The notes beneath the pieces are model-generated. The model was not told the DNA's origin. It worked only from the letters and a program-made list of their open reading frames with translations, and searched no databases. Shown in pieces: positions 26,366 to 40,199 of a stretch of DNA of 64,000 nt; positions within the stretch are counted from its first letter, which is position 1, and each line of letters begins with the position of its first letter. The stretch lies in the NCBI GenBank assembly GCA_032717465.1, contig CM064732.1, positions 18,201,639-18,265,638 of the forward strand, in the 5' to 3' direction. The position numbers and the translations under genes are program-made. This stretch comes from Coenobita brevimanus. Its lineage: Eukaryota > Arthropoda > Malacostraca > Decapoda > Coenobitidae.

Positions 26366-27060
26366 TTCCAAGAGAGGCAGCGACGGTGGGTGGTAGTAGT
26401 TATGGTGGTAGCGGTGGTGGTAGTTGTGGTGGGAGTGGTAGGTGCTATATATGCACTAGAAGGAATAATAGAGAAACTGTGGAGCGATAAGGGCGTGTTG
26501 GTGCTGGTAGTGGTAGTGGTGGTGGTGGCAGGTATAACAGTAAAATAGTGGTGGTGGTAGTGGCGGCACTGCCGATGGTAGTGTCAGGTATATTGGAGAA
26601 ACTGTGGTGCGGTGAGGGCGTGGTGTGGTGGTAGTGGTAGCGGTAGTGATGGGTGGTGTAGATGTGGAGCAGAGAGAGTTAACCAGTACCGGTAGCAGGT
26701 GTGGTGGTAGCAGGGGTGGTCTTTGTTGTCGTTGGTGTTGGTGGTGGTTACTATAGTGGGCAGGACTGTGGTAATTGTTATACTTGTAGTAGCGATGATG
26801 GTAGTTCAGTTAGCGGTGGTGGTAATTGCCTGGACAATAGCAGTAGCAGAGAGACAGTCCTCCAGTAGTTGTAGCAGTTATGGTAGTAATTGTAGCGAGA
26901 GGTTGTTCTTGATGCCCATAGCAAAGATACAGATGTTACGAAGGTGTAGTAGCTGTGGTAGTTGAGATGTTGGTAGTTGTACCGATGGTGGTAGATGTGG
27001 TAGTTGAGTCTGTGGTAGATGTGGTAGTAGCGATTGTGGTAGCGGTGGTGGGGAACTTGT
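26366..27060. repeat. long (GTG/GTA)-type trinucleotide-derived tract
   Basis: About 700 bp of GGTGGTAGTGGTAG-like sequence with embedded unique words. A roughly 130-bp segment around 26445-26530 is echoed at 26590-26650 (GGAGAAACTGTGG then GGGCGTG). Val-rich or His/Tyr-rich frames follow from the composition. Confidence 0.75.
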
Positions 27061-27169
27061 CGTGCACTGCGGCATCCGATTTGCAACTACCGCCTCGGGG
27101 GGAGCATGTCGCTGGGGTTGCCAACTTCACCACTGCAGCATTTTTTTTAACTCTCTCTTTCTCTCCCAA

Positions 27170-27555
27170 AACGTTGTAAATGCAATGAATTAAATCCAGA
27201 AGAAAATGCTGTAAACGCTGTGAAAATTAAGTTACAGCAAAATGCCCTCTTCGATATTTTTTTTCTTTTTCAAAGCGTAATAAGAGAATGCTGTAAATGC
27301 GGTAAATTAAAATCAGGGCAAAATATTCTAGTTGCAGTAAAATTTTGTCTTCCCAGAATGCAATGAAAGCAGTGAAATTTAGTCAGGTCAGGTTGTTATA
27401 TATATGGGGTGAAATTAAGCCACACCCAAGCGTTATAAATGCAGTGAAATATAGCCGTGCCAGAGTAATATTCGACTGCCCTGGATGCGTTAAGTGTAGT
27501 GAAATTAAAGGCACTGTAAAGTATGGTAAATGCAGTGACCTTAAATGGATTAATA
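27170..27555. repeat. degenerate tandem array of an AATGCAGTGAAATTAA-type unit
   Basis: AATGCNGTGAAATTWA variants occur about eight times (27180, 27207, 27290, 27330, 27358, 27435, 27495 and 27528), interleaved with CAGNGCAAAAT words. The spacing is about 30-75 bp. Confidence 0.6.
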
Positions 27556-27850
27556 ACTGTCGTGGGAAGAGGATTAATGGAACTTGTTTTTATATCTTCA
27601 GCGAGGCTTTTCTTTGGGTGTATACAATAATGTTGTAATAATAAGAAAAGTACAAAAAATATCGTCATGAGAGAGAGAGAGAGAGAGAGAGGAAATTTTC
27701 CCACACCTCCATCTTTCCTCTCCGCCCCTGTCTTCTTTCCTCCGCCTCCTTTTATTTTTATTTTTTTTCCCCACCTGGCCCTCCTCTCCTCCTCGGAAGT
27801 GTGGATTACGTCTTCAGGTCGTGACTAATTCGGCCAGCTTTTTGCCCCAC
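27556..27850. other. unique DNA with (GA)n at 27669-27692
   Basis: No gene recognised; it becomes C/T-rich towards 27780. Confidence 0.4.
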
Positions 27851-28480
27851 TTGACTCACTCTCTTTACATCATCTCGGTGGCATTTTTTTTTTTTCGTGT
27901 TTTTCTCCTTTCCTTCCTCCAGACACTTTTCCTCTTTCCACGTATCATCTTTTTTTTTTTTCCTCTTCTCTCTTTTCCTCCTCTCTTTCTGTATTTCTTC
28001 CTTTTTCCCTTCCTTCTTCTGACCCTTCCTTCATCTTATCCTTCGGATGTCCTTTCCTTTTTCCTTCGTTTCCACCTTCTCTCCTTCCCTTCTTCCTCCC
28101 TTCTCTGCTCCCTTCCTTCCTTCCTTCCTTCCTTCCTTCCTTCCTTCCTTCCATCCTTCCCTCCCTTCTTCTAACAATTCTCTTACCCCGTCTTCCATCC
28201 CTCATTCCTCTCCTTCTTTTGCCATTTAGTTGTTTTCCTTCCTTTATCGCCTCCTTCCTTCCCTTCTTTTCTTGGTTTCTTCTTTCCCTCTCTCGTATCC
28301 TTCTTTTTCTCCTACCCTTCCCTCCTTCCCTCTTTCTCTTCTGGCTCCCGACCCTCTCCCCTCCCTCCCACCCATCCTATCTGCATATCTTGTTTCTCTC
28401 ACCTCCCGCCCTCCCCGCACACCCCGCCTTCTCCCTTACCTGTGACCCCCCACCCACCGACCCTCTTTCCCACCCATGTA
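27851..28480. repeat. polypyrimidine tract with (CCTT)n core
   Basis: About 600 bp of C/T on the + strand. The 28111-28151 core is a clean (CCTT)n array giving a Ser-Phe-Leu-Pro peptide repeat. Confidence 0.9.
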
Positions 28481-28769
28481 ATTGATGAAATGGAGCTTAG
28501 TGGGGTCATCCCGGCCTATTTCCATCTCGTAGAGCATAATTATCCGAAGAAATTAAACAGGCGGATAAAATAGGCATTAAAATGAATCGTAGAAAATAGA
28601 AGGAAAAGAAAGCTAAAGAGAGACATTGAAAGAAAGAAAGAGAAGAAGGAAACAAAGAAGGACATGAAGGAAAACGAGAAAGAAAGTAACAAAGAGACAG
28701 AGAGAGCAGACAAAAAACAGGGAGAAAAAAGAAGAAAAACACTAGTAGAGATGAAAATATAAAGAAGAA

Positions 28770-28816
<47 letters not shown>

Positions 28817-28910
28817 ACGGCCACTTCAGGAGCTGGGAGGGGACACTGAAATATTTTACCAATTAACACGGTGGGAAGGGTAGGCGGAGTGAGGAGTGAG
28901 ATAGGGGCTT

Positions 28911-28947
<37 letters not shown>

Positions 28948-28999
28948 TCCGGTGAGAGACAGAAGAGAAAGCTAGGTGGGATGAGTTTTAAAGATAGCC

Positions 29000-29034
<35 letters not shown>
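28481..29034. repeat. purine-rich DNA with three (GA)n arrays
   Basis: (GA)n at about 28765-28812, 28913-28944 and 29004-29034, separated by A/G-rich unique sequence. Confidence 0.85.
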
Positions 29035-29037
<3 letters not shown>

Positions 29038-29409
29038 GCCGTCCCTCACTGGCCCACCACTAAGCCATCATTCCCCACAGAAGACTCTCCACTGATTCGT
29101 AGCACCTCTTCGATAGCGATTTATTCTATCTACCACACTCTTATGCTCTGTTGTATCCTATATCTTTTTATGTCGACATTTATTGCGCAACCAGCCAGAA
29201 GCTATTAACATATCATAGGGTTGAAGTGGTAAGTGGTGATTCAAAGCCTCTTAAGCTAGCAAGAATGTGGGCCTGAGTAGTGTTCTCGTCCGCTTAGATC
29301 TTGGGAGACATGCTAACATCTTTTCCTGAACGGTTCATTTTGCACATTCGACTTGCACGTCAGTAACCTCTTGTGTTTGGTCTGTCTCATATTGGTTCAG
29401 ATTGAAAAA

Positions 29410-29410
<1 letters not shown>
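29035..29410. other. unique DNA, nothing recognised
   Basis: Non-repetitive sequence without a supported gene. Confidence 0.4.
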
Positions 29411-29493
<83 letters not shown>

Positions 29494-29540
29494 TAATAAT
29501 AATAATGATGATAATAATAATAATACGGTAGTAATGATAA
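29411..29540. repeat. (AC)n followed by (AAT)n
   Basis: (AC)n at 29411-29490 runs directly into AAT/ATG repeats to about 29525. Confidence 0.97.
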
Positions 29541-29783
29541 AAATAATAATCGCTCGTATTATCATCAACGTTGACGACTTTCTCTACTGCTTCTAATTCT
29601 ACTAACATATGCAGAAAAAAAACTGGTAAGGAGAGGTTATGCGAGTAGAGGCTGCTTACAGAAAACGGACCATCAAGCAGTGAAAGGGTAACTAGGATGG
29701 AGGAGCAGAGGGCCGGAGGAGATGTTCGGAAGGGTGTGATTATTGGTGCAAGTGCATCAGTGGGAAAGGAGGTGAGAGAGAGC

Positions 29784-30260
<477 letters not shown>

Positions 30261-30419
30261 CAAGGGGAAGGTGAGTGAGGAAAATGTGATGGCGAAAAAT
30301 AAGTGGGAGGGGAAAATAGGTGTATGTTATGAGATAGTGCCTGAGGAAGTGGGTGATACGGTGGCTTTATATCTGTAAAGCGGTGTATAAAGCTTTGAAC
30401 TCCTGCCTGAAATAGTGAG

Positions 30420-30600
30420 AAGTAGGGGGATGATGATAATGATGACGATGATGGTGGTGGTGATGGTGCTTGTGTTGGTGGAGAGAACTAAAGTCATTAT
30501 GTTGATGATGATGGTAGTGGTGGTGCTGGTGATGGTGGTGGTGGTGGTGGAGAGAACTAAAGTCATTATGTTGATGATGATGGTGATGATGATGATTACT
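30420..30600. repeat. (GATGGT)-rich tract with a 70-bp duplication
   Basis: GGAGAGAACTAAAGTCATTA and TGTTGATGATGATGGT occur twice (about 30479-30518 and 30549-30584), each after a GGTGGTG-rich lead-in. Confidence 0.85.
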
Positions 30601-30789
30601 GCAGTAGAATTGCTATAGGAAAGCATAGTTGTGAAGGGAAGATTCTAAGCTGTTGAGGGATTAAAGTTAGAAATACGTGTCGATATCATGGTGTCCGTGA
30701 ATATGAAGGCGAGAATATTAAAAGCAGTTGTTGCAGGAAAGATACAATAATATGGCACGGTTATGGACGTGAAGTGGAGGTTACTGAAT
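30601..30789. other. unique DNA
   Basis: Nothing recognised. Confidence 0.4.
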
Positions 30790-31260
30790 GAGAGGAAGTT
30801 ATAGAGGTGTTGTCGGCAAGGAAGTTTGAAAGTCAGAGTGATGGAGGATGTGGGGAAGTTGCGTGTTGTTTATGGGGAAGAGGGATGGAAGGGGACTGTG
30901 ACAGGAAGGGGAATGGGAAAGGGATGGAAGACAAGAGAACGGGAGGGAAAGGGGCTGAAGGAAGGAAGGAAATGGATGGGAGAGCAAGAGGAAAAGAAAG
31001 GAGAGGCTGGGAAGAGAGAGCAAGAGAAAGGGAAAGAAGGAGGAAATAAGGAGGCTAGGAAGGGGGTGGGGAAGAAAAGTGAGGAGAGGAAAGAGGGAAG
31101 GGCGGGGGGAGGGGGGGAAAGGAACGGAAGAAAAAGGAAAGGGGAAGAGAAGGAAAAAGTAGCGGGAGGCTCATCCACAGTCGAGAGGAGGAGGAGGAGG
31201 AGGGAAGAGAGGAGGAGGGAAAGTGGAGGAAGCTTGGAGGGAGGGTGGAGGAAGGGTGAC
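30790..31260. repeat. polypurine tract
   Basis: About 450 bp of A/G on the + strand (GGAAGG, GAGGAGG words), with spurious Glu/Arg/Lys/Gly frames. Confidence 0.85.
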
Positions 31261-31497
31261 TGCATGTTGGAAAGTGACTCTCCTTGTATAATGTAAAGAA
31301 AGAAAGTCTCTGACTTCACGGCATAAAAAAGAAAAGGGAAAAAGACACTCAGTGCTTTTGAACAGCTTTTATTTGCTTTTACTTTCTTTATAATTCGAAG
31401 ACCTTGTTGTTTATATTCGAATATTATAAAGCACTGCATGAAAAATTATTTGCTTTTTCATTTTCTCGTAAAAAGACACTTAAATAAATTTAGTTAG
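31261..31497. other. unique AT-rich DNA
   Basis: Nothing recognised. Confidence 0.4.
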
Positions 31498-31657
<160 letters not shown>

Positions 31658-31739
31658 AAAAGGTCTCAGTTACGATATGAGAATTATTCTTAAATTAGAG
31701 TTTTGTGAACCAGCTTCGAAGTTCTTTTGCAGCGTATTC

Positions 31740-32000
31740 CTAAAAATGTCTTCCCTCCACCCTCTCACTTTTCCATCTCCCCATACCTCATCCTCTCCCA
31801 CCTAAATCATTCCCTACCCATCCCCATCCTCTCATCCCTCATCCTCTTTTCCCTCTCCCTCTCCATCCCCTACCCCTATTTCCTATCCTTATCGCAGTCC
31901 CTTCACCATCCCCATCTCCACTCCCTCTCCATTTCTTCCCCTCAACCCCTTCCCTATTCTCATCCCACAACTGAATCCCCATCCCCATCCTCGCTCCCGT
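31740..32000. repeat. C/T-rich tract (CTCTCCATCCCC words)
   Basis: Pyrimidine-dominated with regular A; CCCCATCC and CCCTCTCCAT recur, which looks like a decayed repeat. Confidence 0.65.
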
Positions 32001-32450
32001 CTCCTTGGTTATTATTACACGTGATAAACTACCGGCCTTCCTTAATGGTATGCAAATGAGGCTGGGGTGTATGGGAAAACTGGAGGAGGAGGAGGAGGAG
32101 GAGGAATACAAATGGAATACAAAGGAAAGCAATTAGCAACAGACCTTGTGGTCCTTTCGAGGCTGCTTGTTACGGAATAGACTATGACTACAAGATTTAA
32201 TTCTATATTCTGAAAGATAAGGATAGTAAAGCAAGAAGGCTCCCCCCACCTCCAAACCCTCCAGGAAAGAAGTGAGAAAAACCACCATGCAGCATGGAGA
32301 AACTGACGAGGAAATTTCACAGGAAAGACTGAAAAAGAAAAGTTATTCTACAATACTTTATAAGCTACCTGTAAGAGAAAGTAATATAATAAAATGAATA
32401 ATCAAATAAATAAATATGTAAGGCATGACATTATGTACGGGTACGGTGAG
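32001..32450. other. unique DNA with (GGA)n at 32082-32103
   Basis: One short GGA array. Otherwise non-repetitive, nothing recognised. Confidence 0.45.
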
Positions 32451-33600
32451 TTAACGAGGCGTCTGAAGACATAGCGTGGAAACTGCACAGTGTGGAGGAG
32501 GAGAAGGATAGAGGGAGAGGGAGAGCGAAGAAGAGGAAGACAGTAGCACTAGGAAAATGAGAAAGATAAAGGGTGAGAGAAAGAGAGAGAACAAAAACCG
32601 GGAGGGGGGGAACAAAGTAGAAACTATATTGAGGAGGTGGAAAAGACGAAGGAAAAAGAACGGGAAGGAAGAGGATAGTTACGTGAGAGAAAAAATATGA
32701 AGGGAATAGAAAGACAGGAGGGTAATGCACAGATGATGAAAGTGTCAAAGACCGTGTAAAGAGGGAATAAACTGAAGGTAAAGATATAATGGAGAGAGGT
32801 ATATCATGAGGAAATAGAAGGAGGAGGAGGAGGAAGAAGAAGAGGAAATAGAAGAAGAAGAAATGACGGAACGGGAGAAAGAATAGAGAAGAAAATAGGT
32901 AGAGACGTAAAACAAGGCAGTTGTGGGGGAGAAAGGGATAGGATCAAGGGAAAGGGAGTAACAAAAGAAGGAAAAATGAAGACGCAGAAAAGAGACAGGC
33001 AGTGAATATACATCTCCCAAGGTGGTTGATGAAAATAAATCAAGCACATAAAAGCCGACAAAATTATTCAGTCAGACACGGATGGAAAAAAAGAAAAAAA
33101 GAAGAGAAAAAAAATATGAAGACGAGAAAAGAGGAAGAGACGGAGAAATGATGGAGACGAAAAGCAAGTGGCGAGAATATAACACAGAAAAGCGTAAAAA
33201 ATTATTCAGATAGAGACATACGTTCTGAGCTAACTAAACTCGAAGGGAGGCATGAAGAATGACCAAAGATCAGAAAAATAATTGGACAGTATGAGATAAT
33301 CAGGCAAAACTGTGGAGAGAGAGAGAGAGGAGCGAAGGATTAGGGGGCGAGATGGGGAGGAAAATAGGAATAATTCAAGTGATGGGGGATGAAAATAAGG
33401 ATAATGTCAAGTGATGGGGAGTAAAATGAGAATAATTAAAGAGAAGAGGAGGAAAATGAGGATAATGCGAGAGGAGGAGGAAAATCAGGATAATTCATGA
33501 GATCGAGAGGATAATGAGGATAATGCAAGAGACGGGAAGGAAAATGATGATAATTCAAGAGACAGGGAGCAACTGCCACCAATTCAAGAAGCGTGGAAGA
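32451..33600. repeat. 1.1-kb purine-rich tract
   Basis: A/G-dominated + strand. At 33355-33570 a phrase GGAAAATGAGGATAATNCAAG recurs about six times at 35-45 bp spacing, which is a diverged minisatellite inside the tract. Confidence 0.7.
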
Positions 33601-33723
33601 GGAAGGAGAGGAGTGTGTTACTGTGGGTGGCGTCAAATCCTGAATGCTTAAGTACCCCCCTCATCACGGTCATTATAGTCCAGTTTACGGTGAAATTACT
33701 GGTTCAAATGACCGTGCTGAGCT

Positions 33724-33861
<138 letters not shown>

Positions 33862-34044
33862 CTTGCTCATATGTATTTGTGAGGATGCTTGGTCGTAGGT
33901 AGAATTAAAACTAGAGATTAATGTAGATGGAAATATACAGTAAACCAGTATTACTACGAACACATATAATATTCAGTCTCTCTCTCTGTCTCATAGATCA
34001 AGTCCATTTACGAGTCGTTCCTTTCAAAATGACGGATTACGTTG

Positions 34045-34298
34045 ACCTCCCGTCACCTCCCTCTTCCTTTTTCCTCTCATCATCAGTTCCTTTCCTCTTC
34101 CCCTTCCCTTTCTCCTTCATTCTTTCTCCTCCTCCTTCTTCTTCTTCCCCTTTTCCTGTCGTCCTCCTCATCTTGTCCTTTCCTCCTCCTTCGCTTCCTC
34201 TTCATTTTGCCTTCCGGTTTTCATCTTTTTTCTCGTCGCTCCGTTGACTCTTCATTGTTCAATTTTCCTCTGCTTTCCTGCGTCTTCCTTTCCTCTTC

Positions 34299-34395
<97 letters not shown>

Positions 34396-35065
34396 TGCCA
34401 CAGTGACCATTCCTGCTTTGCCCTCTCTTCAGTTACCCATTCACACACACCTACCTACCTACCGGCCTACCCTTTTTCCCCCTGCCTACCTACCCTCCCC
34501 TTCCCTACCTACCTATTATCGTTTTATCACTTCTCTTCTGTCGTTTCTATATCCTTTACCTTTTTTCATTTTTCTTTGTAACTTTTTTTTCACTTTGTCT
34601 TTCTTATATTTTGTTTTCTTCCATTCCACTTTCCATCGTCTTTCTTTCTTCTTACCTGCTTTTCCTCCATCATTTATTTCGCTATTCCTTCCTCTCTTCC
34701 TTCCTGATTTCTTTTCTTTCTTCCTTCTGTCTCTCCATCTTTCCTTCTTTCCCTCCCTCCCTCCCTCCCTCCCTCCCTCCTTCCTTCCTTCCTTCCTTCC
34801 TTCCTTCCTTCCTTCCTTCCTTCCTTCCTTCCCTCCCTCCCTCCTTCTTTCCATCCTTCCTTCCTTCTTTCCTACCTTCCTTCATTTCTTTTCTGTTCTT
34901 TCATTTTGCACAACTTCTCTCCTTTCTCAGTTTTTTCCTTCATCCTTCTCTTCCTTCCTTCCATTCTTTCCTCCTTCCTCCTCCTACGTGTTTCCCATCC
35001 CATCACCCTTCCGTCCATTCTTGCCCGCCACCCCTCCTTCTCCTCTTTCCCTGACCCTCTCCTTG
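34045..35065. repeat. 1-kb polypyrimidine tract with (CT)n(CA)n and (CCTT)n cores
   Basis: The C/T-rich + strand contains (CT)n 34312-34339 joined to (CA)n 34339-34392, a CCTACC patch at 34450-34510, and a (CCCT)n/(CCTT)n core at 34750-34845. A 360-codon frame through it is Ser/Phe/Leu/Pro repeat translation. Confidence 0.9.
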
Positions 35066-35565
35066 TCTGGGAACTCACATTTTTTAGCACTGTATGCTTT
35101 TGAAGTTTTATATTTTTTTAGTACCAGGAATCCGCATGGGAATATTGTGAAGTGGGTGGAGGGAGGGAGGAAAGAGGGAGGGAGAAGAGAGAGAGGAGGT
35201 ATGGAGGGAGGGAAGAGGGAGAGAAAGGGGGGAGAGGAACCGTGGGAGTCTTATCCTTATGTTAGCCACTGCCATTTATTGTGGGGTGAAATTTTTTGGT
35301 CGCTTATCACGGCTGGGGGCTATATTTTTTTTTTAATTGTTAGGCCTTAATCGTAAAAGAAGTTGCAATTTTGGATCTCACGCCACCAGTTCATATTGTC
35401 CTTGCATGCGTCACAGCACGTAATGTTACCTAGCTTAGAGTCTTGTTTTCTTCATTACTTAAGAAATATAATTATAAATAGCACGCAAAAGATAATCTGT
35501 CTGTCCTTAGTAATTTTAATGTCATTTGGATAACTCTTCCATAATGAAAACTACAATAAAATATT
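35066..35565. other. unique DNA with a short polypurine segment
   Basis: GGGAGGGAGG-type purine run at 35158-35240. The rest is AT-rich without features. Confidence 0.45.
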
Positions 35566-35790
35566 GATGATGATAATGATGATGATGATGATGATAATGG
35601 TGATGATAATGATGATGATTGGTGATAATGATGATGGAGATGATGTTGATGATTGATGATGAAGATTACTGGTGATGATAATGATGATGATTGGTGATAA
35701 TGATGATGGAGATGATGTTGATGATTGATGAAGATTACTAGTGATGATAATGATGATGGCTGGTGATAATGATGATGATTTTGCCTGCTT
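35566..35790. repeat. (GATGAT)n array with a ~80-bp internal duplication
   Basis: GATGATTGGTGATAATGATG then ATGGAGATGATGTTGATGATTG and GAAGATTACT occur twice (about 35617-35670 and 35684-35740). On the - strand it reads as Ile/Ser stretches. Confidence 0.85.
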
Positions 35791-36043
35791 CATGCAATAA
35801 CCTAAAATGGTCAGACGCGAAAGAGAGAAAAAAAAAGTTACTCTCACCCAGACAGAATCCTCTTGCACAGGATGACGTTCAGGTCGACGCAAAGAAACAG
35901 GGTAACAGATTGGTCCTTGCCTTCCTCTGGGCTTAGAAGGCTCACTGATACAGCTTCCTTGCTGGTGTATTTTATAGATTTGACGTGTTATTACCTTATA
36001 TTTTATTTGTGCAAAATATATTGATCGTGTTGAAGAGAAAATA

Positions 36044-36133
36044 TTAACGCCTTCACAGAGAGAATTTTGTCTTTTATTTAAATAGTGGAGTAGTTGGAAG
36101 AATAAAATTAGGACATCGTAGTGAAAGGGTTAA
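36044..36133. mobile_element. family A palindromic element, short form with TTAA on both sides
   Basis: TTAA (36044-36047) followed by CGCCTTCAC. On the right ATCGTAGTGAAAGGG is followed by TTAA (36130-36133). The two ends are inverted repeats (CCCTTTCACTACGAT in complement). Internal AGAATTTTGTC and AATAAAATTAGGAC are worn versions of the arms. This is the clearest case for a TTAA target duplication. Confidence 0.6.
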
Positions 36134-36598
36134 ATGAGAATACTTTCGGACCGACTTGCCATAGAGCTGTTCTTTGTTAAATAAAAAGCTTTGGTGGTGG
36201 CCACACGAATAGAAAGACGTCGCAGTAACAAAAGGATTATTATTATTTTTTTCAACAGAAAATGAACGGGGAAAGAAAAATACATTGAATAAAAAAAAAA
36301 AAAAATCCATGAACCACATTACGGGTCTCTTTCATTCATTAAAAAAAATCTGTAACTTTATGGACTTGACCTGCGTTGAAGTTTAGGGAAAATACACATT
36401 AATAATAATAATAAAAAAATAATAATCAGGGAGCCTTCTGGTCCCACTAAAACGCGACACACTAACACATATGGGCAGCTAGACAGGCCTCCCTCATGTG
36501 TCCCCCCCACATCATTGAAGGGACCCCAAGCTAACCTAACCCTAACCTGCTTTTCAACCTTAATCAATCCGCCTTATTGCACTTGGGTTGCTCCTTTG
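36134..36598. other. unique AT-rich DNA
   Basis: Poly(A) near 36290, (AAT)n at about 36402-36425, and a telomere-like GCTAACCTAACCCTAACC at 36531-36548 that is too short to mean anything. Confidence 0.45.
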
Positions 36599-36690
36599 CC
36601 TCCTGGGGAAATGGGAAAGGGGTGAGGGAGGTGGGGGGGAAAAGGGGTGAGGGAGGTGGGGGGGAAAAGGGAAGGAAGGGTGCATAAAGG
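36599..36690. repeat. 27-bp G-rich direct duplication
   Basis: GGGGTGAGGGAGGTGGGGGG and AAAAGGG occur twice back to back (about 36617-36670). Confidence 0.8.
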
Positions 36691-36764
36691 AAAGAAGGGA
36701 AGCTGTTGTGATTATAATGAAGTGTTGCTAATTCTTTTTTATTTTTTATACGTTGTTGCTCTAT

Positions 36765-36769
<5 letters not shown>

Positions 36770-36818
<49 letters not shown>

Positions 36819-37064
36819 CAGTTTGCATTTACGTGTACGATAGATGGCCAAGTAAGCTCTCTCTCTCTCTCTCTCATTCCCCTACCTTTCCATTGCTGGC
36901 GTAAGTAATGGCCCCCTCTTTGCTTGATCCTTTTTTCTCTCTCTTTTCTCTTACCCTTCCCTTTCTCTCTCCATCTCACTCTTTTTTTTTTTTTTTTAAT
37001 TGATTCTAGGGGTTGGGTTCGCCTCTTTTGTGCATTTCTTCTCGGTGTGAGGCATCGGCTATTG

Positions 37065-37111
<47 letters not shown>
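36770..37111. repeat. (GA)n and (CT)n arrays in opposite orientation
   Basis: (GA)n 36770-36816, (CT)n 36856-36876, then (CT)n 37069-37111. GA and CT arrays 40 bp apart are complementary and could form a hairpin on one strand. Confidence 0.95.
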
Positions 37112-37114
<3 letters not shown>

Positions 37115-37663
37115 GTTCCTCTGTTATTCTTTACATATTTCTTGGTTTCAGTGTTTCTCCTTACATGCTGCTCAGATCTCATTTCATTTCAGTCTTCTCT
37201 GTTTTCTAATATTTTCACTTGTCTTGTAACCATAGCAGTACCCGCTTTGTCAGTGAATTCTGGCCTTTCTGTTTGTTCCGATTAAGCATAAAAAACAATC
37301 CCAAAACAAAGAAAAAAGAAAAAAAAAAAGCATTGAACAGGGAGCCAAAAGATAAATGAAAATCAGGAGGAGGAAGAGGAGGAGGAAGGAGAAACGGAGG
37401 AGGAGGAAGGGGAGGCCTAGGCACATTTTTTATAAGCGAAGGATAAAGGTCATAACATTTGTCCCCTACTTTGGCTTCCTCTTCAGCCTTAAGTGGGAGT
37501 GTCGTACGGGTCATTATCCTACGACCATTCCGTTTCGGGCTGCGTCCCTATGACCTTTATTTACACTAGCAAGAATGGAGGGAAGGGGGAGGGACGAAGG
37601 ACGAGAAGGGGAGGAAAGGAAAAAGAGGAGGTGCGTAAGGGAAGGAAAGGAGGGGAAGTGCCT

Positions 37664-37694
<31 letters not shown>

Positions 37695-37796
37695 GTGGGG
37701 AAGAGAAAGATATAACACAAAATATTAAAAGAAGAGAGATAGGAAAGATGACGAGAGAAAAGAATAATATTTGAAACTGTCAAAGCAGAACTGTGA
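37112..37796. other. unique DNA with a purine-rich second half and (GA)n at 37671-37694
   Basis: (GGA)n-rich at 37360-37420 and purine-rich at 37570-37720. No gene recognised. Confidence 0.5.
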
Positions 37797-38080
37797 AAGG
37801 AAGGGGAGGGATAAGAAGGAAGGAAGGGGGATCTGTGGGGAGAGGAAGGGGAGGGATAAGAAGGAAGGAAGGGGGATCTGTGGGGAGAGGAAGGGGAGGG
37901 ATAAGAAGGAAGGAAGGGGGATCTGTGGGGAGAGGAAGTGTAGGGATAAGAAGGAAGGAAGGGGGATCTGTGGGGAGAGGAAGGGGAGGGATAAGAAGGA
38001 AGGAAGGGGGATCTGTGGGGAGAGGAAGGGGAGGGATAAGAAGGAAGGAAGGGGGATCTGTGGGGAGAGGAAGGGGAAGG
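37797..38080. repeat. minisatellite, 45-bp unit, six nearly identical copies
   Basis: The unit runs AAGGGGAGGGATAAGAAGGA, AGGAAGGGGGATCTGTGGGG, AGAGG. The ATAAG marker falls at 37811, 37856, 37901, 37946, 37991 and 38036, exactly 45 bp apart. Only one copy has a visible change (GTGTAGGG at about 37939). A 45-bp period keeps frames open (15-residue Gly/Arg/Lys repeats), but base content and lack of context argue against coding. Confidence 0.95.
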
Positions 38081-38149
38081 AGAAAGGGGGTGAGGGGTTA
38101 AGGCAAGACTGGATGCGGCCTGGGTAAAAAGACGAGCATTACGGGAGTG

Positions 38150-38310
38150 ACCACGTGGGATCTCAACCCATTTTTCACTTCGGATTTAAAGTCGCCCTTC
38201 CCATACCCCCCACTCCTCTTACCCCTCCTTCTCTCCCCCTACCCGTCCCTCTTCTTCCATCCCCCTTCCCCTCTCCTTTTCCCCCTCTTTTTTTTTTTTT
38301 TTTCCCAATG
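38150..38310. repeat. C/T-rich tract ending in poly(T)
   Basis: Pyrimidine tract 38195-38304 ending in a run of about 16 T. Confidence 0.8.
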
Positions 38311-38421
38311 TAATCTTTTTGGGGGAAATTTTCAGGTGTTGGGTTTTCTTTCCCATGTTTGTTTTTTCCACGCTGTGATTTATTTTCCTTATTCCTGTTC
38401 CGCCTTCCCCCAGCCTCTCAC

Positions 38422-38423
<2 letters not shown>

Positions 38424-38471
<48 letters not shown>
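38424..38471. repeat. (TG)n microsatellite
   Basis: Perfect TG array of 24 units ending in GCGCG. Confidence 0.97.
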
Positions 38472-39746
<1,275 letters not shown>

Positions 39747-39988
39747 AAATTACCCATCATTACAAAACACTCCAACACTTCTCACGCCAAAACCCTACCT
39801 TACCAGCCATCTCTTAACAAGCAGTCCCCTTACCCATCATAGCCCATCTCCTTGTGTACTTTCAAACCATCCACACCTTCCGGACGCCCATTAACAAGGC
39901 AGGGTAGTTAGGGGCGTGTTTAATTGCCTGCCTTGGTGGGGCGTTAGAATAGAAGGAGGGAGCGTAATGGTCCTGGGTTCGTATTTAA

Positions 39989-40199
39989 AAACCTTCTTGA
40001 GTTTTACTCTTTCTGCAAGATTATGTGTTTTCCTTGTGGTTTTTCTGTCTTCAGAGGATTGTATTCAGCTTTGGATATATCTTTTGAACTGTAGCGGTTA
40101 CAGAGATCCTTCATCAACCGTTTTATCAGGTGCCTTCTTTTGCTGAATACAATTTTCTCGAATTAAATGGCAAAGATGGCGACCGACGTCATGTGGCGC
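39989..40199. mobile_element. family A palindromic element, long form (worn)
   Basis: The left inner arm TTCAGAGGATTGTATTCAGC at 40050-40069 is mirrored by GCTGAATACAATTTTCTCG at about 40143-40161. Beyond the right arm, GACGTCATGTGGCGC at about 40186 matches the outer family A end. CTGTAGCGGTTA at about 40091 corresponds to the internal AGTGAAGGGGTTA. Confidence 0.45.

Noticed and set aside
34244..35350. A 368-codon open frame on the + strand
   Set aside because: It translates (CT)n, (CA)n and (CCTT)n arrays. Composition, not coding, explains the lack of stops.
36531..36548. CTAACCTAACCCTAACC resembling arthropod telomere repeat TTAGG
   Set aside because: Only about three imperfect units. 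The 11640-11975 region also has scattered TTAGG words but no pure array.
37771..38127. A Gly/Arg/Lys repeat protein with 15-residue periods
   Set aside because: The 45-bp period keeps any frame open. There is no splice context, both other frames are similarly open, and flanks are purine-rich simple sequence.
39966..39985. A GGTCCTGGGTTCGTATTT B-box-like word
   Set aside because: No A box at the right distance and no acceptor-stem pairing.
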